Shown piece after piece: positions 19,101 through 27,121 of a stretch of 64,000 nucleotides of DNA (its first letter is position 1; each line of letters opens with the position of its first letter). Under the pieces are notes generated by a model. That model was given only the letters and a program-made list of their open reading frames with translations. It made no database searches and was not told the origin of the DNA. Where the stretch lies: contig CP007444.1 of assembly GCA_000632805.1 (NCBI GenBank), forward strand, positions 2,232,001 through 2,296,000, written 5' to 3'. The position numbers and the translations under genes were made by a program. Source of the stretch: Dyella jiangningensis. GTDB taxonomy: Bacteria > Pseudomonadota > Gammaproteobacteria > Xanthomonadales > Rhodanobacteraceae.

Positions 19101-19254
19101 TGAGGATCAGCTTGACCTGCGTGGGTGCGATGTTGGGATAGGCATCGATGGGCAGGCGCAGGAACGCCCATGCGCCGGCGGCCACCAGGCCCAGCGCGAC
19201 CACCAGCACGAGCAGGCGTTGCGCCAGCGAGAAGGCAATGAGTCGCTGCAGCAT
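16183..19254 (-). CDS. Heavy-metal-type (HME) RND efflux permease
   Basis: The 1023-residue protein has the typical RND layout: one helix, a periplasmic loop, six helices, a second large loop, and five helices. RLPIDAYPNIAPTQV and FREGTDIYWARQQVAER are CzcA/CusA-family signatures. In transmembrane helix 4 it reads GGLAIAIGMLVDAA followed by VVVVEN (residues 391-410), with Asp402 and Glu409 for proton relay. The first Asp of the classic CzcA DFG triad is replaced by Ala/Ile as in CusA, so monovalent copper/silver or another cation is as likely as Co/Zn/Cd. Operon: adaptor upstream by 1 bp, DUF3240 downstream by 3 bp. The 882-residue plus-strand frame opposite it is a shadow. Confidence 0.92.
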   Translation of the reverse strand: MLQRLIAFSLAQRLLVLVVALGLVAAGAWAFLRLPIDAYPNIAPTQVKLILKAPGMTPEEVESRVVVPLEMELLGVPSAVMLRSTAKYAIADITLDFREGTDIYWARQQVAERYAGASDQLPSDVSGGLAPMSTPLSDMFMFTIEGGHLSLAERRNLLDWTIRPALRTIPGVADLNALGGEVRSFLVTPDRARLSAAGLHFRDVVDAIHRNNRNDGAGRLRDGGDALIVRTAGAIATLDDLRQVVVTTRGEVPIRVGDVAKVGYGALTRYGAVTRDGEGEAVEGLVVGLRGADASQTVAAVRERLAELQRSLPAGVRIETFYDRSGLIKRAVGTVQSALVEASVLVVILLLLFLGDVRAALVVSVTLPLAVLGTFLLMHFVGMSANLMSLGGLAIAIGMLVDAAVVVVENTVSRLSPPEHGETAPLPRLHRIYRAAREVAVPVTAGIVIIALVFAPLLSLQGLEGKLFAPVALTIVFALAASLLLSLTVIPVLCSLILREGAHRDPWLMRQIERGYRPLLDWSLAHGRAMAVIAAIGLGVGAIAYVSTGKTFMPTMDEGDLLVQLVKPASVSLEASRDLDLKIERAIKARLPEVEHVVARLGSDELGLDPMGLNETDMFLQLKPRKEWRGPDAAWLEQQLREVMTGFPEVEYGFTQPIQMRVSEMLTGSRGDVAIKVFGPDLQVLNELANRIAAILERTNGSQDVLAQTQEGVRYLGVQVDRQAAGRYGLDVTAVQDELRAQLEGSQAGVVIEQQRRTPILVRGDERIANAPERFGQISVARGDGGEVPLEHLAKLEATSGPVQVRRENASRYALVQANVSGRDLVGFVDEARATVDREVHLPSGYRVSWGGQFENQQRAAARLGLVVPAALGMIFLVLFFTFGAVREALLILCNIPFALVGGVVALWLSGQYLSVPASVGFIALLGIAVLNGLVLVSFFNQLREAGLPLAQVVREGALRRLRPVLMTASITALGLVPLLFASGPGSEVQRPLAVVVIGGLVTSTALTLLLLPVLFRRFCATR

Positions 19255-19255
19255 C

Positions 19256-20284
19256 TCACTGTCCTTCCGTCGGGGTACGCGCCTGCAACGTGTCGAGCAT
19301 GCCGGTGGCGATTTCGTCGCCGTGCTTCAGCCTGCCGCGCACGATGCGCCGCGATTCGCTGTCGCGAGCAAGCATGGTGACGTTTTCAGTGCGAAATCCC
19401 GTGGCCGTTTTCACGAACACCATCAGGGTATCGCCCTCCCCGCGCAAAGCGTTCGCCGGCACCGAGACGACATCGGCCGGCGCAGGCAGCCACAGCGTGG
19501 CGCTGGTCTGCATGCCCGGCAGCAGTGAGCCGGCGTCGCCTTCCGCCCGGACGAGTACCGTCTGGCTGACCGCATCGAGTGTGCCGCCGCTTTCGCTGAC
19601 CCGGGCCATGGCGCCCTCGCTGGTACGCACCTCCTGGCCACGGCGCACCTGCGGCGCCAGCGAAGCAGGCACCCGCAGCTCCAGCATCACACGCTGGCCC
19701 GCAACCACGACGAAGGCTTTCGCCAGGGCATCGTAGGTGCCGCCCGGCTGCACGGCGCGTTCGATCACGCGGCCATCCATGGGGGCGCGAAGTTCATAGA
19801 CGCCCATGCCCGCGCCCTGAACGGCCGGCGCCCACGCCCGTGCCGCCTGCAGTTCGCGCACGCGCGCCGAGGCTGCATCGCGCGAGGCCACGCTGGCTTG
19901 CAGGCGCGCCTGCGGCACGATGCCTTCCTTCAACAACTGCTCGTCGCGCGCCACCTGCGCGGCGGCGACACGATAGGCGCCTTGCGCCGCCGACAAGTCG
20001 GCGCCAAGCGTCATGGCCTCTCGGCTTTGCAGTCGGGCCAGCGGTTGTCCGCGTTTCACGGTGTCGCCCTCGCGCACCAGCACATCGAGCGCGATGCCGC
20101 CCAAGGGCGTGACCACGACCGATGTTCCTTCCAATGGAAGCTTGACCGTGGCGGGCAGCTGCTCCAGCGGAATGCGCTCGACGCGCGTGACGCGCGCCGT
20201 CGGTATGGCGACCACCGGCTCGGCAGCCAGTGCGGTGGTGGCCACCAGGGACGCCAGCCCCAGGCCGGCAAACCAACGACGCAT
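19256..20284 (-). CDS. RND efflux periplasmic adaptor (CzcB-like membrane fusion protein)
   Basis: The start at 20284 (MRRWFAGLGLASLVATTALAAE) has GGGAG spaced well before it and gives a signal peptide; an in-frame start at 20302 has no better signal. The 342-residue product shows the biotinyl-lipoyl half-motifs GIALDVLVREGDTVKRGQPLARLQS and the second half ELRAPMDGRVIERAVQPGG, with a hairpin coiled coil between, and a C-terminal beta-barrel. It links the permease and the outer membrane channel. The protein is first in the operon adaptor-permease-DUF3240-channel. The 19-bp element at 20328-20346 lies 44 bp upstream, overlapping the likely -35 region. Confidence 0.92.
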   Translation of the reverse strand: MRRWFAGLGLASLVATTALAAEPVVAIPTARVTRVERIPLEQLPATVKLPLEGTSVVVTPLGGIALDVLVREGDTVKRGQPLARLQSREAMTLGADLSAAQGAYRVAAAQVARDEQLLKEGIVPQARLQASVASRDAASARVRELQAARAWAPAVQGAGMGVYELRAPMDGRVIERAVQPGGTYDALAKAFVVVAGQRVMLELRVPASLAPQVRRGQEVRTSEGAMARVSESGGTLDAVSQTVLVRAEGDAGSLLPGMQTSATLWLPAPADVVSVPANALRGEGDTLMVFVKTATGFRTENVTMLARDSESRRIVRGRLKHGDEIATGMLDTLQARTPTEGQ

Positions 20285-20327
20285 GCAAATCTCCCGTAGC
20301 AATGCTGCGGCGAGTATCTGAAGCGCG

Positions 20328-20346
20328 AGCTTTGAAGCCGCTTAAG
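20328..20346 (-). promoter_or_regulatory. CTTAAG-type operator upstream of the efflux operon
   Basis: On the minus strand the site reads CTTAAGCGGCTTCAAAGCT. The copy upstream of the cytochrome b561 gene (21036-21054) has the same length, with identical outer blocks CTTAAGC and CAAAGCT and a variable 5-bp centre. CTTAAG-N5-(C/T)CAAAG resembles the direct-repeat boxes bound by PmrA/QseB-type regulators. A GATACT that could serve as -10 lies 22 bp downstream, so the box overlaps the -35 position, as expected for an activator. Confidence 0.6.
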
Positions 20347-20366
20347 AAGACGAAGGCATTTGCCGT

Positions 20367-20400
20367 GGCAGCACGTCGCAGCCGATGGCGGCGTGCTGCC
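20367..20400. terminator. Hairpin between the cytochrome b561 gene and the efflux operon
   Basis: GGCAGCACG and CGTGCTGCC form a 9-bp stem with an extendable inner stem (one mismatch). It lies just after the cytochrome b561 stop. No clear T-run follows, so it may attenuate rather than end transcription into the adaptor gene. Confidence 0.4.
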
Positions 20401-20411
20401 CAGGCGCGATC

Positions 20412-20960
20412 TCAGCGGAAGCGGTTGCGCTTCTCGGGAAGCATGCGCAGCAACGTATCGTCGCGTTGCACGAAGTGATGGAACACCGCGGCGGCCACGT
20501 GGGCGATGGCGAGCCACATCAGCACGTTGCCCGCGGTCTCATGGATCTCCTCGATCGCATGGGCCAGATCAGGGTTGGGTGTCGCCAGCACCGGCAGCGG
20601 CAAACCGAGCAGGTTCCATGGCTTGCCGGCGACGAACATCATGGACACGCCCAGCAGCGGCACCGCGAAGGCCAGCAGGTAGAGCGCCAGATGCATGAGC
20701 TTGCCGAGCCATGCCTGCCACGGCGGCGGCTCGGGCGTGACCGGCACAGCAGCGTGGCGCAGTCGCACCAGCAGCCGGGGCACCATCAACAGCAGCACGG
20801 CAATGCCGAACTGGACGTGTCCCCACTTCACGGCCGTGCGTGCGGTCGAACCCCGCGGAAACCAACCCTTGATCTCGATCAGCACCAGGGCAAAGACGAT
20901 GAACCAGGCGACCACCCAATGAAGGCGGCGCATCCAGGGCGTGTAACGGACAGCAGACAT
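20412..20960 (-). CDS. Cytochrome b561 family protein
   Basis: The ATG at 20960 follows GAGAGGTCATC and starts MSAVRYTPWMRRLHWVVAW. The 182-residue product has four membrane helices with histidines 14, 48, 140 and 154 in the helix contexts LHWVVAW, KWGHVQFG, EEIHETAG and AIAHVAAAV, the expected ligands for two b haems. Bacterial b561 proteins (CybB/YceJ-type) move electrons in the inner membrane, for example to the quinone pool, and some act as superoxide:ubiquinone oxidoreductases. It sits between the two-component genes and the RND operon and carries the same upstream element as the RND operon, so it is probably part of one regulon with it. Confidence 0.9.
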   Translation of the reverse strand: MSAVRYTPWMRRLHWVVAWFIVFALVLIEIKGWFPRGSTARTAVKWGHVQFGIAVLLLMVPRLLVRLRHAAVPVTPEPPPWQAWLGKLMHLALYLLAFAVPLLGVSMMFVAGKPWNLLGLPLPVLATPNPDLAHAIEEIHETAGNVLMWLAIAHVAAAVFHHFVQRDDTLLRMLPEKRNRFR

Positions 20961-21035
20961 GATGACCTCTCTCGATGGCAACGACAGCGGCATCGGTAGG
21001 CCCGACGCCCGGCCGCAGGCCAGCTTCGGGCACGA

Positions 21036-21054
21036 AGCTTTGGTTCTGCTTAAG
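21036..21054 (-). promoter_or_regulatory. CTTAAG-type operator upstream of cytochrome b561
   Basis: On the minus strand CTTAAGCAGAACCAAAGCT, matching 20328-20346 at 14 or more of 19 positions with the same spacing of the outer blocks. It lies 76 bp upstream of the start at 20960. It is probably recognised by the response regulator encoded at 22462-23124. Confidence 0.6.
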
Positions 21055-21101
21055 TCGGGGATCAAGTCATAAGGCTGCGACTGCGCAGCCACCCCAGCAG
21101 C

Positions 21102-22475
21102 TTACGCCACGACTGAATCGATATCCGGCAAGGGGCCCAGCGTCACCCACAGCACGCCGTCGCGCAGCTCGAAACGCAGCTCGGTGGAGAGCACGCCGGC
21201 CAGGGTACCGGCCAGCGCAAGCCCCAGACCGCCGTGCCGCGTGGCTTCGCGGGCGGGCGACTTGCGCCAGAAGCGCTGACCAAGGTGCGGCAAGTCTGCC
21301 TCGGTGAGTTCCGGCGCGGCATTGCCGACACGCAGCAACCACTGCCCCTGCGACTTCGCCAGGGTCACCTCGATTCGAGCCTCGGCCGGCGCGTACTCAC
21401 GCGCGTTGAGCATGAGGTTGTCGACAATGCGTTCCAGCAACGCGGGATCGGACTGCACCCAGGCTTCGGCCGGCAAGGTTGCATCGACTCGCGCATCGGC
21501 GCCCATCGATCGACGCAACAGGGGCACCAGGTCCATCGGCTCGAGCTCCGGCTGCGCGAGGCCCGACTCGTAGCTGGACACTGCCAGCAGGCTGTCGATG
21601 CAGCGCTGCATGCGGTCGATCGCGGCGTTGGCGTTGTCGAGTGACGACGCCCGCTCCGGGTCGCGCTGCGCCACTTCCAGCGCGGCACGCATTTCCGCCA
21701 AAGGCGTGCGCAGTTCGTGGGCGACGTCGCGCGAAAAGCGGCGTTCGCGCTCCATGCCTGCATGCAGGCGATCGAAGGCGCCGTTGAGCGCTTCGGCGAA
21801 AGGCGTCAGCTCGCGCGGCAGCTGCTTCTGCGGCAGATGCGGGGTTTCATCCGGCGTACGCGCCACCTCGCCGAATGCCAGCAGCGGGCGCAGGCCACGC
21901 CGCACCGTGATGATGGCGAGCAGCGCCGCCGACAGCGCGGTGGCGAGCACGCCCACCAGCAGCGCGACATGCACGCTGCGCTCGAAGCGATCGACGTGCT
22001 CGCGCTCCTCCGCGACCGCCAGCGTGGCGGGCTCGCTGGTGCCGGGAAACAGCAGCCGCAAGGCGACGGCACGACCGCGGTGGTTGTCAGGCAACGCCAG
22101 GTCATAGAACAGCGGCTGGTTGGCCTTCACGCCCGCCGGCAGATCGAGCCGGCCCGCGGCATTGCTGCCGGACACGACCAGCGTGCGCCCCCTGGCATCC
22201 CAGACCTGCAGGTATTCCGTATGACCGCCGCCGGCATAGGCGGGATGCAGCGTCTGCAGCCGTGCCATCGCCACGTCGGTGGGAGGCGTTTCCAGCAGTG
22301 CCGCGATGCCGCGCGCTCGCTGCAACAGGTCGTCGTCCAGTTGCTGGTAGATCTTGCGGTCGATGCTGTAGTCGAGCGACACGAACATGAGCGCCATCAA
22401 CAGGCTCAGCCCGACGCACAGCGTGAGCAGCAGGCGACCGTGGATGGAGCGGAGCAGCCAGTTACGCCACGACAT
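21102..22475 (-). CDS. Sensor histidine kinase (two-component, with 22462-23124)
   Basis: The 457-residue product from the ATG at 22475 has an N-terminal membrane helix (about residues 12-34), a periplasmic sensor of about 120 residues, a second helix (around 165-187), a HAMP-like linker, and the dimerisation box FSRDVAHELRTPLAEMR, where His is the phosphoacceptor. The N box and G boxes of the HATPase (DNLMLNAREYAP and GGLGLALAGTLA) follow. Its gene overlaps the response regulator stop by 14 bp, so the pair is translated together. A GTG start at 22487 is also possible. By context it senses envelope stress, metal or a toxic compound and drives the downstream b561 and RND genes. Confidence 0.92.
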   Translation of the reverse strand: MSWRNWLLRSIHGRLLLTLCVGLSLLMALMFVSLDYSIDRKIYQQLDDDLLQRARGIAALLETPPTDVAMARLQTLHPAYAGGGHTEYLQVWDARGRTLVVSGSNAAGRLDLPAGVKANQPLFYDLALPDNHRGRAVALRLLFPGTSEPATLAVAEEREHVDRFERSVHVALLVGVLATALSAALLAIITVRRGLRPLLAFGEVARTPDETPHLPQKQLPRELTPFAEALNGAFDRLHAGMERERRFSRDVAHELRTPLAEMRAALEVAQRDPERASSLDNANAAIDRMQRCIDSLLAVSSYESGLAQPELEPMDLVPLLRRSMGADARVDATLPAEAWVQSDPALLERIVDNLMLNAREYAPAEARIEVTLAKSQGQWLLRVGNAAPELTEADLPHLGQRFWRKSPAREATRHGGLGLALAGTLAGVLSTELRFELRDGVLWVTLGPLPDIDSVVA

Positions 22476-23124
22476 AGCCGAATCCACGCCGCGTCTCGAT
22501 CAGCTCGGGCAATCCGGCGCGCGCAAGCTTCGCGCGCAGCGTGCTCACCAGCACCTCGATGACCTTGTCGGAGGCTTCGCTGCGCGCGTCATACAGGCGT
22601 TCGAACAACTCGCCGCGCGCCAGCACGGTGCCGCGCTGGCCAAGCAGCGCTTCCAGCAAGGCGTACTCCTTGGGTGTCAAGGCCAGCACCTGGCCATCCA
22701 CCCGCGCCAGGCGGGATCGGGGATCCACCTCCAGCGCACCGGCGCGCAGCAAGGGTTGCTGCGCTTGTCCGCGCCGCGATACGGCAAGCACGCGCGCCAG
22801 CAGTTCGTCATAGGCGAAAGGCTTGACCAGATAGTCGTCGGCGCCAAGGTTGAGCGCCTGCACCCGGTCGGCCACCTGGTCGCGGGCGGAAAGCACCAGC
22901 ACGCCGGGACGGCCTTCGCCCTGGCGGATCCGTTGCAGCACCGACCAGCCATCCACCTTGGGCAACATCAGGTCGAGCACCACCACGTCGTAAGCGTAGG
23001 CGGCCACGAAGGCCAGCGCCTGCGCCCCGTCGACAGCGAGATCCACCGCGTGCCCGTCGCGGGTCAGCGCAATGCGCAGGTCCGGACCCAGCGTGGGAGA
23101 GTCTTCGACGATCAACAGCCGCAT
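22462..23124 (-). CDS. OmpR/PhoB-family response regulator (QseB/PmrA-like)
   Basis: Starting at the ATG at 23124 the product is MRLLIVEDSPTLG... with acidic pocket EDS, phosphoacceptor Asp51 in VVVLDLMLPKVDGW, and Lys in LVKPF. It is 220 residues. The C-terminal winged helix contains LTPKEYALLEALL and ETRRGFGYVV. The longer open frame to 23550 is non-coding upstream. The group resembles QseB/PmrA/TctD proteins, whose sites often contain CTTAAG repeats, matching the elements found at 20328-20346 and 21036-21054. First gene of the cluster; divergent from the diguanylate cyclase gene at 23320. Confidence 0.93.
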   Translation of the reverse strand: MRLLIVEDSPTLGPDLRIALTRDGHAVDLAVDGAQALAFVAAYAYDVVVLDLMLPKVDGWSVLQRIRQGEGRPGVLVLSARDQVADRVQALNLGADDYLVKPFAYDELLARVLAVSRRGQAQQPLLRAGALEVDPRSRLARVDGQVLALTPKEYALLEALLGQRGTVLARGELFERLYDARSEASDKVIEVLVSTLRAKLARAGLPELIETRRGFGYVVA

Positions 23125-23319
23125 GGGAAACGCCACCACGCCGTTGCCCCGGGCCGGAAAACACCCGGGACACAGGCACCCGGAGGGATGCAACGTTGTA
23201 ACGCCAGTCGCGCAATCATCAGGCGATGATAGGGCATGTCGGGAAATCGGCCGCCAGCCGCTATCATGCGGATGACGCCCGGGGCGTTTTCTGCGGGGGA
23301 TATCGGTGGGGCGAAGGCC

Positions 23320-26300
23320 ATGGCGATACAAGCGACTTGCCTTCCTGGAACGCGTGCCCGCAAGCGGCAAGCGTTTGATGCAAGCCTGCCGCTCCTGTCG
23401 AGGATCGCTCCGCTGATCCGATTCCTGCATGGCTGCCTCTTTCTGCTGCTCGCCGGACTTTCGTTCGGCGCCAGGGCGGCTGAGGATCCTTGGTCGCCAT
23501 TCGACATGCCCTGGTTCGATCGGGTAGGGGTCAGCGACGGCTTGCCGCATTCACTGACCACCGCGCTCGCCCAGGATCAACGCGGGCTGGTGTGGATCGG
23601 CACGCAGAGCGGCCTGGTGCGCTACGACGGGTATCGCATGCAGGTCTTCACGGCCACCGGCGGACCCAAGGCGGACCTTCCGGATACCTATGTTCGTGCC
23701 CTGCTCGCCCTGCCCGATGGCGGCATGCTGATCGCCACGAACTCGGGCGGCCTGAGCCGGTTCGATCCGCAGCGCAACGCGTTCCACACCTACCCCGTCG
23801 GCAAGGGCGGCACGACGTCGCGCAAGATCTACGCGCTCGCCCGGGACGGGAATGACGGCGTGTGGGTCGCGGGCGAGCGTGGCCTGGACCATCTCGACCT
23901 GCGCACCAACCAGGTCGTTGCCGTGCCCACGGGGCCGGACACTGCTCTGCGCAGCTTCAGCGTGCTGCAGGATCGCGACGGCAATCTCTGGCTGGGCAAC
24001 AACAACGGTCTGTTCGTGAGGCGCCATGGCACCCATGCGTTCGAGCGCGCACCGCGCCCGGCGGGCAACGCCGCCGTGGAGGCTGTGCTCAGCGATGGCA
24101 TCTGGGGGTTGGAAGAAGATCACGCGGGACGCCTTTGGGTCGGCAGCACGCAGGCTGGCGCGGTCTATCGCGACGCCGACGAACACTGGCATCCCGTCAA
24201 GGGCTTCAGCGGGTTCCAGCAGAATCGCGAACGCCGCGCCACCGTGCGCGACTTCGTCGAAGTGGGCGCGGACACGATCTGGCTGGCAACCGACGGCAGC
24301 GGCGTGCTGGCCTATACCCCGAGCGACGGCACGCTGCGCGCGATCACGCACGACACGGCGATGCCGTCCTCGCTGCCCGGCGATGCCGTACGTGCGCTCA
24401 TGCGCGATCGCTCGGGAAACATCTGGGCCGCCACCGACCTCGGTGTCGCGCGCAACAATGCCGGCGCGCGCAAGGCTTTCACCCTGCTGCCGTCCACTCG
24501 CGACGAACGCGCACTTGCCAGCCCCAACGTGCGAACCATCTTCGTCGATTCGCGCCGACGCGTCTGGCTCGGCATGAACGCGGGCAACATCGACGTGATT
24601 GATCTCGACCACGGTGTCATCCGCCACCTGCATCTGGGTGGCGACCAGACGCGACGCGACGTGCAGGCCTTTACCGAGGCCCCCGACGGTGCAATCTGGG
24701 TGGGCACGCAAGGGCTGGCGCGCATCGATCCGTCGACGCTCGCGGTGCAGAACTCTGTCGTGCCAGCGCTGGAAGCGTCACCGGTGCTGCACTTGATGCC
24801 CGACGGCGACCGGCTGCTGATCGCCACCTACGACGGCGTCTACCGCTACGACCTGCGCACGCACGCGCTGACCCATTTCGGCAACGACCCCAATGACCCG
24901 CGCAGCCTCGCCAGCGACACGGTGCGATTGATCGCGCGCGTCGGCAGCCAGATCTGGTACATCACCGGTCGCGGTATCAGCATCGCCGCGAACGGCCTGC
25001 AGGATCGCAATTTCGAGAACCTGCTGAACCGCCCGAACGATCCCTCCAGCCTACCCAACAACCTGGCCAGCTCGATCACGACCGATCCACAGGGCAACCT
25101 CTGGATTGGCACGTACGGTGGCCTGGCCATGCTGGAGTCGCATGCGGCGGGCGAGGCTTATCGCTTCAGGCGATTCGATACGAGCGACGGCCTGACCAGC
25201 GACAACGTCAATGCCGCGCTGTCCGACGACCTGGGCAATCTGTGGGTGAGCCTGCCGAACGGCATCTCGATGATGGATGGCAATACGCATGCCGTGCACA
25301 ACCTCGGCGCACGCGATGGCCTGCACGTGGCCAGCTACGTCTACGCCGCCGCGGCGCGCGCGCCGGACGGCGAACTGCTGTTCGGCGGATTGGGCGGCCT
25401 GACCGTGCTGCGCCCGGCCTGGCAGCCACCCGACGCCTCGGATGCGCCACTCGCCGTCACCCAGGCAGCCATCAACGGCAACCCGCTGCCGTTCGGGCAA
25501 TTGCCGCGCCCCGGCGAATCGCTTCGCCTGCGCGCACACAATCGTAGCCTGCGCGTGGACTTTGCCCTGCTCGATTTCCAGGCGCCCGCGGATACCAGCT
25601 ACAGCTATCGCCTCGACGGCCTGGACGAAGACTGGGTCGCCATCCCGCGCGGCAGCCTGCCCACGGCGATGTACACCAATCTTCCGCATGGCGACTATGT
25701 GCTTCGCCTGCGCGCGCAAACCCAGGGCATGCAGCCTCGCATGATCGAAAGCACGCTGGCCGTGGCCGTCGAGCCACGCTGGTACGAGACCATCGCCGCC
25801 CTGGTCGGCTTTGGCGCGCTGCTGCTCGCATTGCTTTACGTGGTGACGCAGTTGCGGACGTTGTATCTGCGCCGCCAGGCGCAGCAACTGCAGCAGCAGG
25901 TGGATCTGCGCACGCAGGACCTGCTGATCGCCAATCAGCGGCTCGACGAACTGGCCAGCACCGATTCCCTGACCGGCGCGCTGAATCGCCGGCGCTTCTT
26001 CGAACTGGCCGAGGACGTGCGAAAAGCATCGAGCGAAGGCGAAGCCTGCATCGCGCTGCTCGACCTGGACGGGTTCAAGGCCATCAACGACACCCATGGC
26101 CACCTCGCGGGCGATGCCGTCATTCGCCACGTGGCGCACGCCATCCGGCACCAGTGCCGCGGCGTGGACCTGGTCGGGCGCTATGGCGGCGAGGAACTGG
26201 TGATCTGCCTGCCCAATACGGCCCTGACCGCAGGCATGGTCATCGCCGAATGCATTCGCGGCGCCATCGCCGGCGCCCCCTTCGAGCACGATGGCGAAAC

Positions 26301-26436
26301 CATTCCCGTCACCATCAGCATCGGCGTGGCCGCCTACCATGAAGGCGAATCGCTTTCGCAATGGTTGTCGCGCGCGGATACGGCGCTTTACGAGGCCAAG
26401 CACAACGGACGCAATCGCACCGCCGCGTCGGACTGA
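23320..26436 (+). CDS. Diguanylate cyclase with periplasmic beta-propeller sensor (1038 aa)
   Basis: A signal/anchor segment (IRFLHGCLFLLLAGLSFGARA) is followed by two-component-regulator propeller repeats over about 650 residues (for example GLVWIGTQSGLVRYDG, GNLWLGNNNGL and GNLWIGTYGGLAML). A Y_Y_Y domain (SYRLDGLDEDWV), one transmembrane helix (LVGFGALLLALLYVVTQL), a short coiled coil and a GGDEF domain complete it. The active site reads RYGGEELV and an inhibitory RxxD site (RGVD) sits exactly five residues before GGEEL, so a functional, product-inhibited cyclase making c-di-GMP is expected. Start 23320 is chosen for the GGGGCGAAGG before it; earlier in-frame starts at 23236 and 23266 exist. 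Signal sensed unknown. Confidence 0.93.
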   Translation: MAIQATCLPGTRARKRQAFDASLPLLSRIAPLIRFLHGCLFLLLAGLSFGARAAEDPWSPFDMPWFDRVGVSDGLPHSLTTALAQDQRGLVWIGTQSGLVRYDGYRMQVFTATGGPKADLPDTYVRALLALPDGGMLIATNSGGLSRFDPQRNAFHTYPVGKGGTTSRKIYALARDGNDGVWVAGERGLDHLDLRTNQVVAVPTGPDTALRSFSVLQDRDGNLWLGNNNGLFVRRHGTHAFERAPRPAGNAAVEAVLSDGIWGLEEDHAGRLWVGSTQAGAVYRDADEHWHPVKGFSGFQQNRERRATVRDFVEVGADTIWLATDGSGVLAYTPSDGTLRAITHDTAMPSSLPGDAVRALMRDRSGNIWAATDLGVARNNAGARKAFTLLPSTRDERALASPNVRTIFVDSRRRVWLGMNAGNIDVIDLDHGVIRHLHLGGDQTRRDVQAFTEAPDGAIWVGTQGLARIDPSTLAVQNSVVPALEASPVLHLMPDGDRLLIATYDGVYRYDLRTHALTHFGNDPNDPRSLASDTVRLIARVGSQIWYITGRGISIAANGLQDRNFENLLNRPNDPSSLPNNLASSITTDPQGNLWIGTYGGLAMLESHAAGEAYRFRRFDTSDGLTSDNVNAALSDDLGNLWVSLPNGISMMDGNTHAVHNLGARDGLHVASYVYAAAARAPDGELLFGGLGGLTVLRPAWQPPDASDAPLAVTQAAINGNPLPFGQLPRPGESLRLRAHNRSLRVDFALLDFQAPADTSYSYRLDGLDEDWVAIPRGSLPTAMYTNLPHGDYVLRLRAQTQGMQPRMIESTLAVAVEPRWYETIAALVGFGALLLALLYVVTQLRTLYLRRQAQQLQQQVDLRTQDLLIANQRLDELASTDSLTGALNRRRFFELAEDVRKASSEGEACIALLDLDGFKAINDTHGHLAGDAVIRHVAHAIRHQCRGVDLVGRYGGEELVICLPNTALTAGMVIAECIRGAIAGAPFEHDGETIPVTISIGVAAYHEGESLSQWLSRADTALYEAKHNGRNRTAASD

Positions 26437-26445
26437 TGCCTCAGG

Positions 26446-27114
26446 TCAGAGCGTGCGCATCATACGGTGGCGGTAGATCGTGTAGCCCAGGCCTACCGCG
26501 CCGGTAAGCGCCGCGGGCACGAGCAGGACGCGCTCCTGCAGCACCGCGAAGCCCAATGCACCCGCCATGGCACCGGCGATGAAATGGCCGGCCACCAGCA
26601 GACAGACCTGGATGCGCAGGCGATCCACCTCCAGGCCGCGCAGGCGCTGGCCCATGTAGATACCCAGGTCGGTGAAAATCCCCGACAGATGCGTGGTGCG
26701 GAACGTGGCGCCGCTATAGGTGCTGACCATGGCGTTCTGCAGCCCACACGCCATCGACGCGAGGTACAGGCCAAGGTCGCTGGCGCCATGGATGAGCGGC
26801 GTCGCGATGAAGAGCAGCACCGATTCGATCATCAGCACGACGCCGTAGCGCCTGCCCAGCTGCAGCGTGCGTTGCTGCACGATGAAGCCGCTGAGCACCG
26901 CACCCAGCAGGAACGAGCCAATGGTGAGGCCCCAATGCAGGATCTCGCCCGCATCCAGGTTTGCCATCGCGATGCCCAGCTCGGTGCTGGTGCCCGTCAG
27001 GTGGGTGATCGGCTGATGCCGGAAGCAAAGATAGCCGACGGTGTTGATGCTGCCGGCAATGAACGCCAGCAATCCGCCGCCGATCCAGGCCCAGCGAGGC
27101 AGCTGGCGCAGCAC
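26446..27114 (-). CDS. DUF1275 (YoaK) family membrane protein
   Basis: The 222-residue product has six membrane helices, and the segments INTVGYLCFRHQPITHLTGTST and GLQNAMVSTYSGATFRTTHLSG are DUF1275 hallmarks. The family is uncharacterised; roles in transport have been guessed. The start is a GTG at 27114, seven bases after the lolA stop, so lolA and this gene are probably one transcript, with translation coupled. It ends 9 bp from the convergent end of the diguanylate cyclase gene. In E. coli rarA follows lolA at this point; here this gene marks one end of the inserted block. Confidence 0.9.
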   Translation of the reverse strand: MLRQLPRWAWIGGGLLAFIAGSINTVGYLCFRHQPITHLTGTSTELGIAMANLDAGEILHWGLTIGSFLLGAVLSGFIVQQRTLQLGRRYGVVLMIESVLLFIATPLIHGASDLGLYLASMACGLQNAMVSTYSGATFRTTHLSGIFTDLGIYMGQRLRGLEVDRLRIQVCLLVAGHFIAGAMAGALGFAVLQERVLLVPAALTGAVGLGYTIYRHRMMRTL

Positions 27115-27121
27115 GGCCGTA

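Noticed and set aside
16732-19380. 882-codon open frame on the plus strand
   Set aside because: Exactly antisense to the RND permease, which has full family signatures; His/Arg/Gln-rich shadow.
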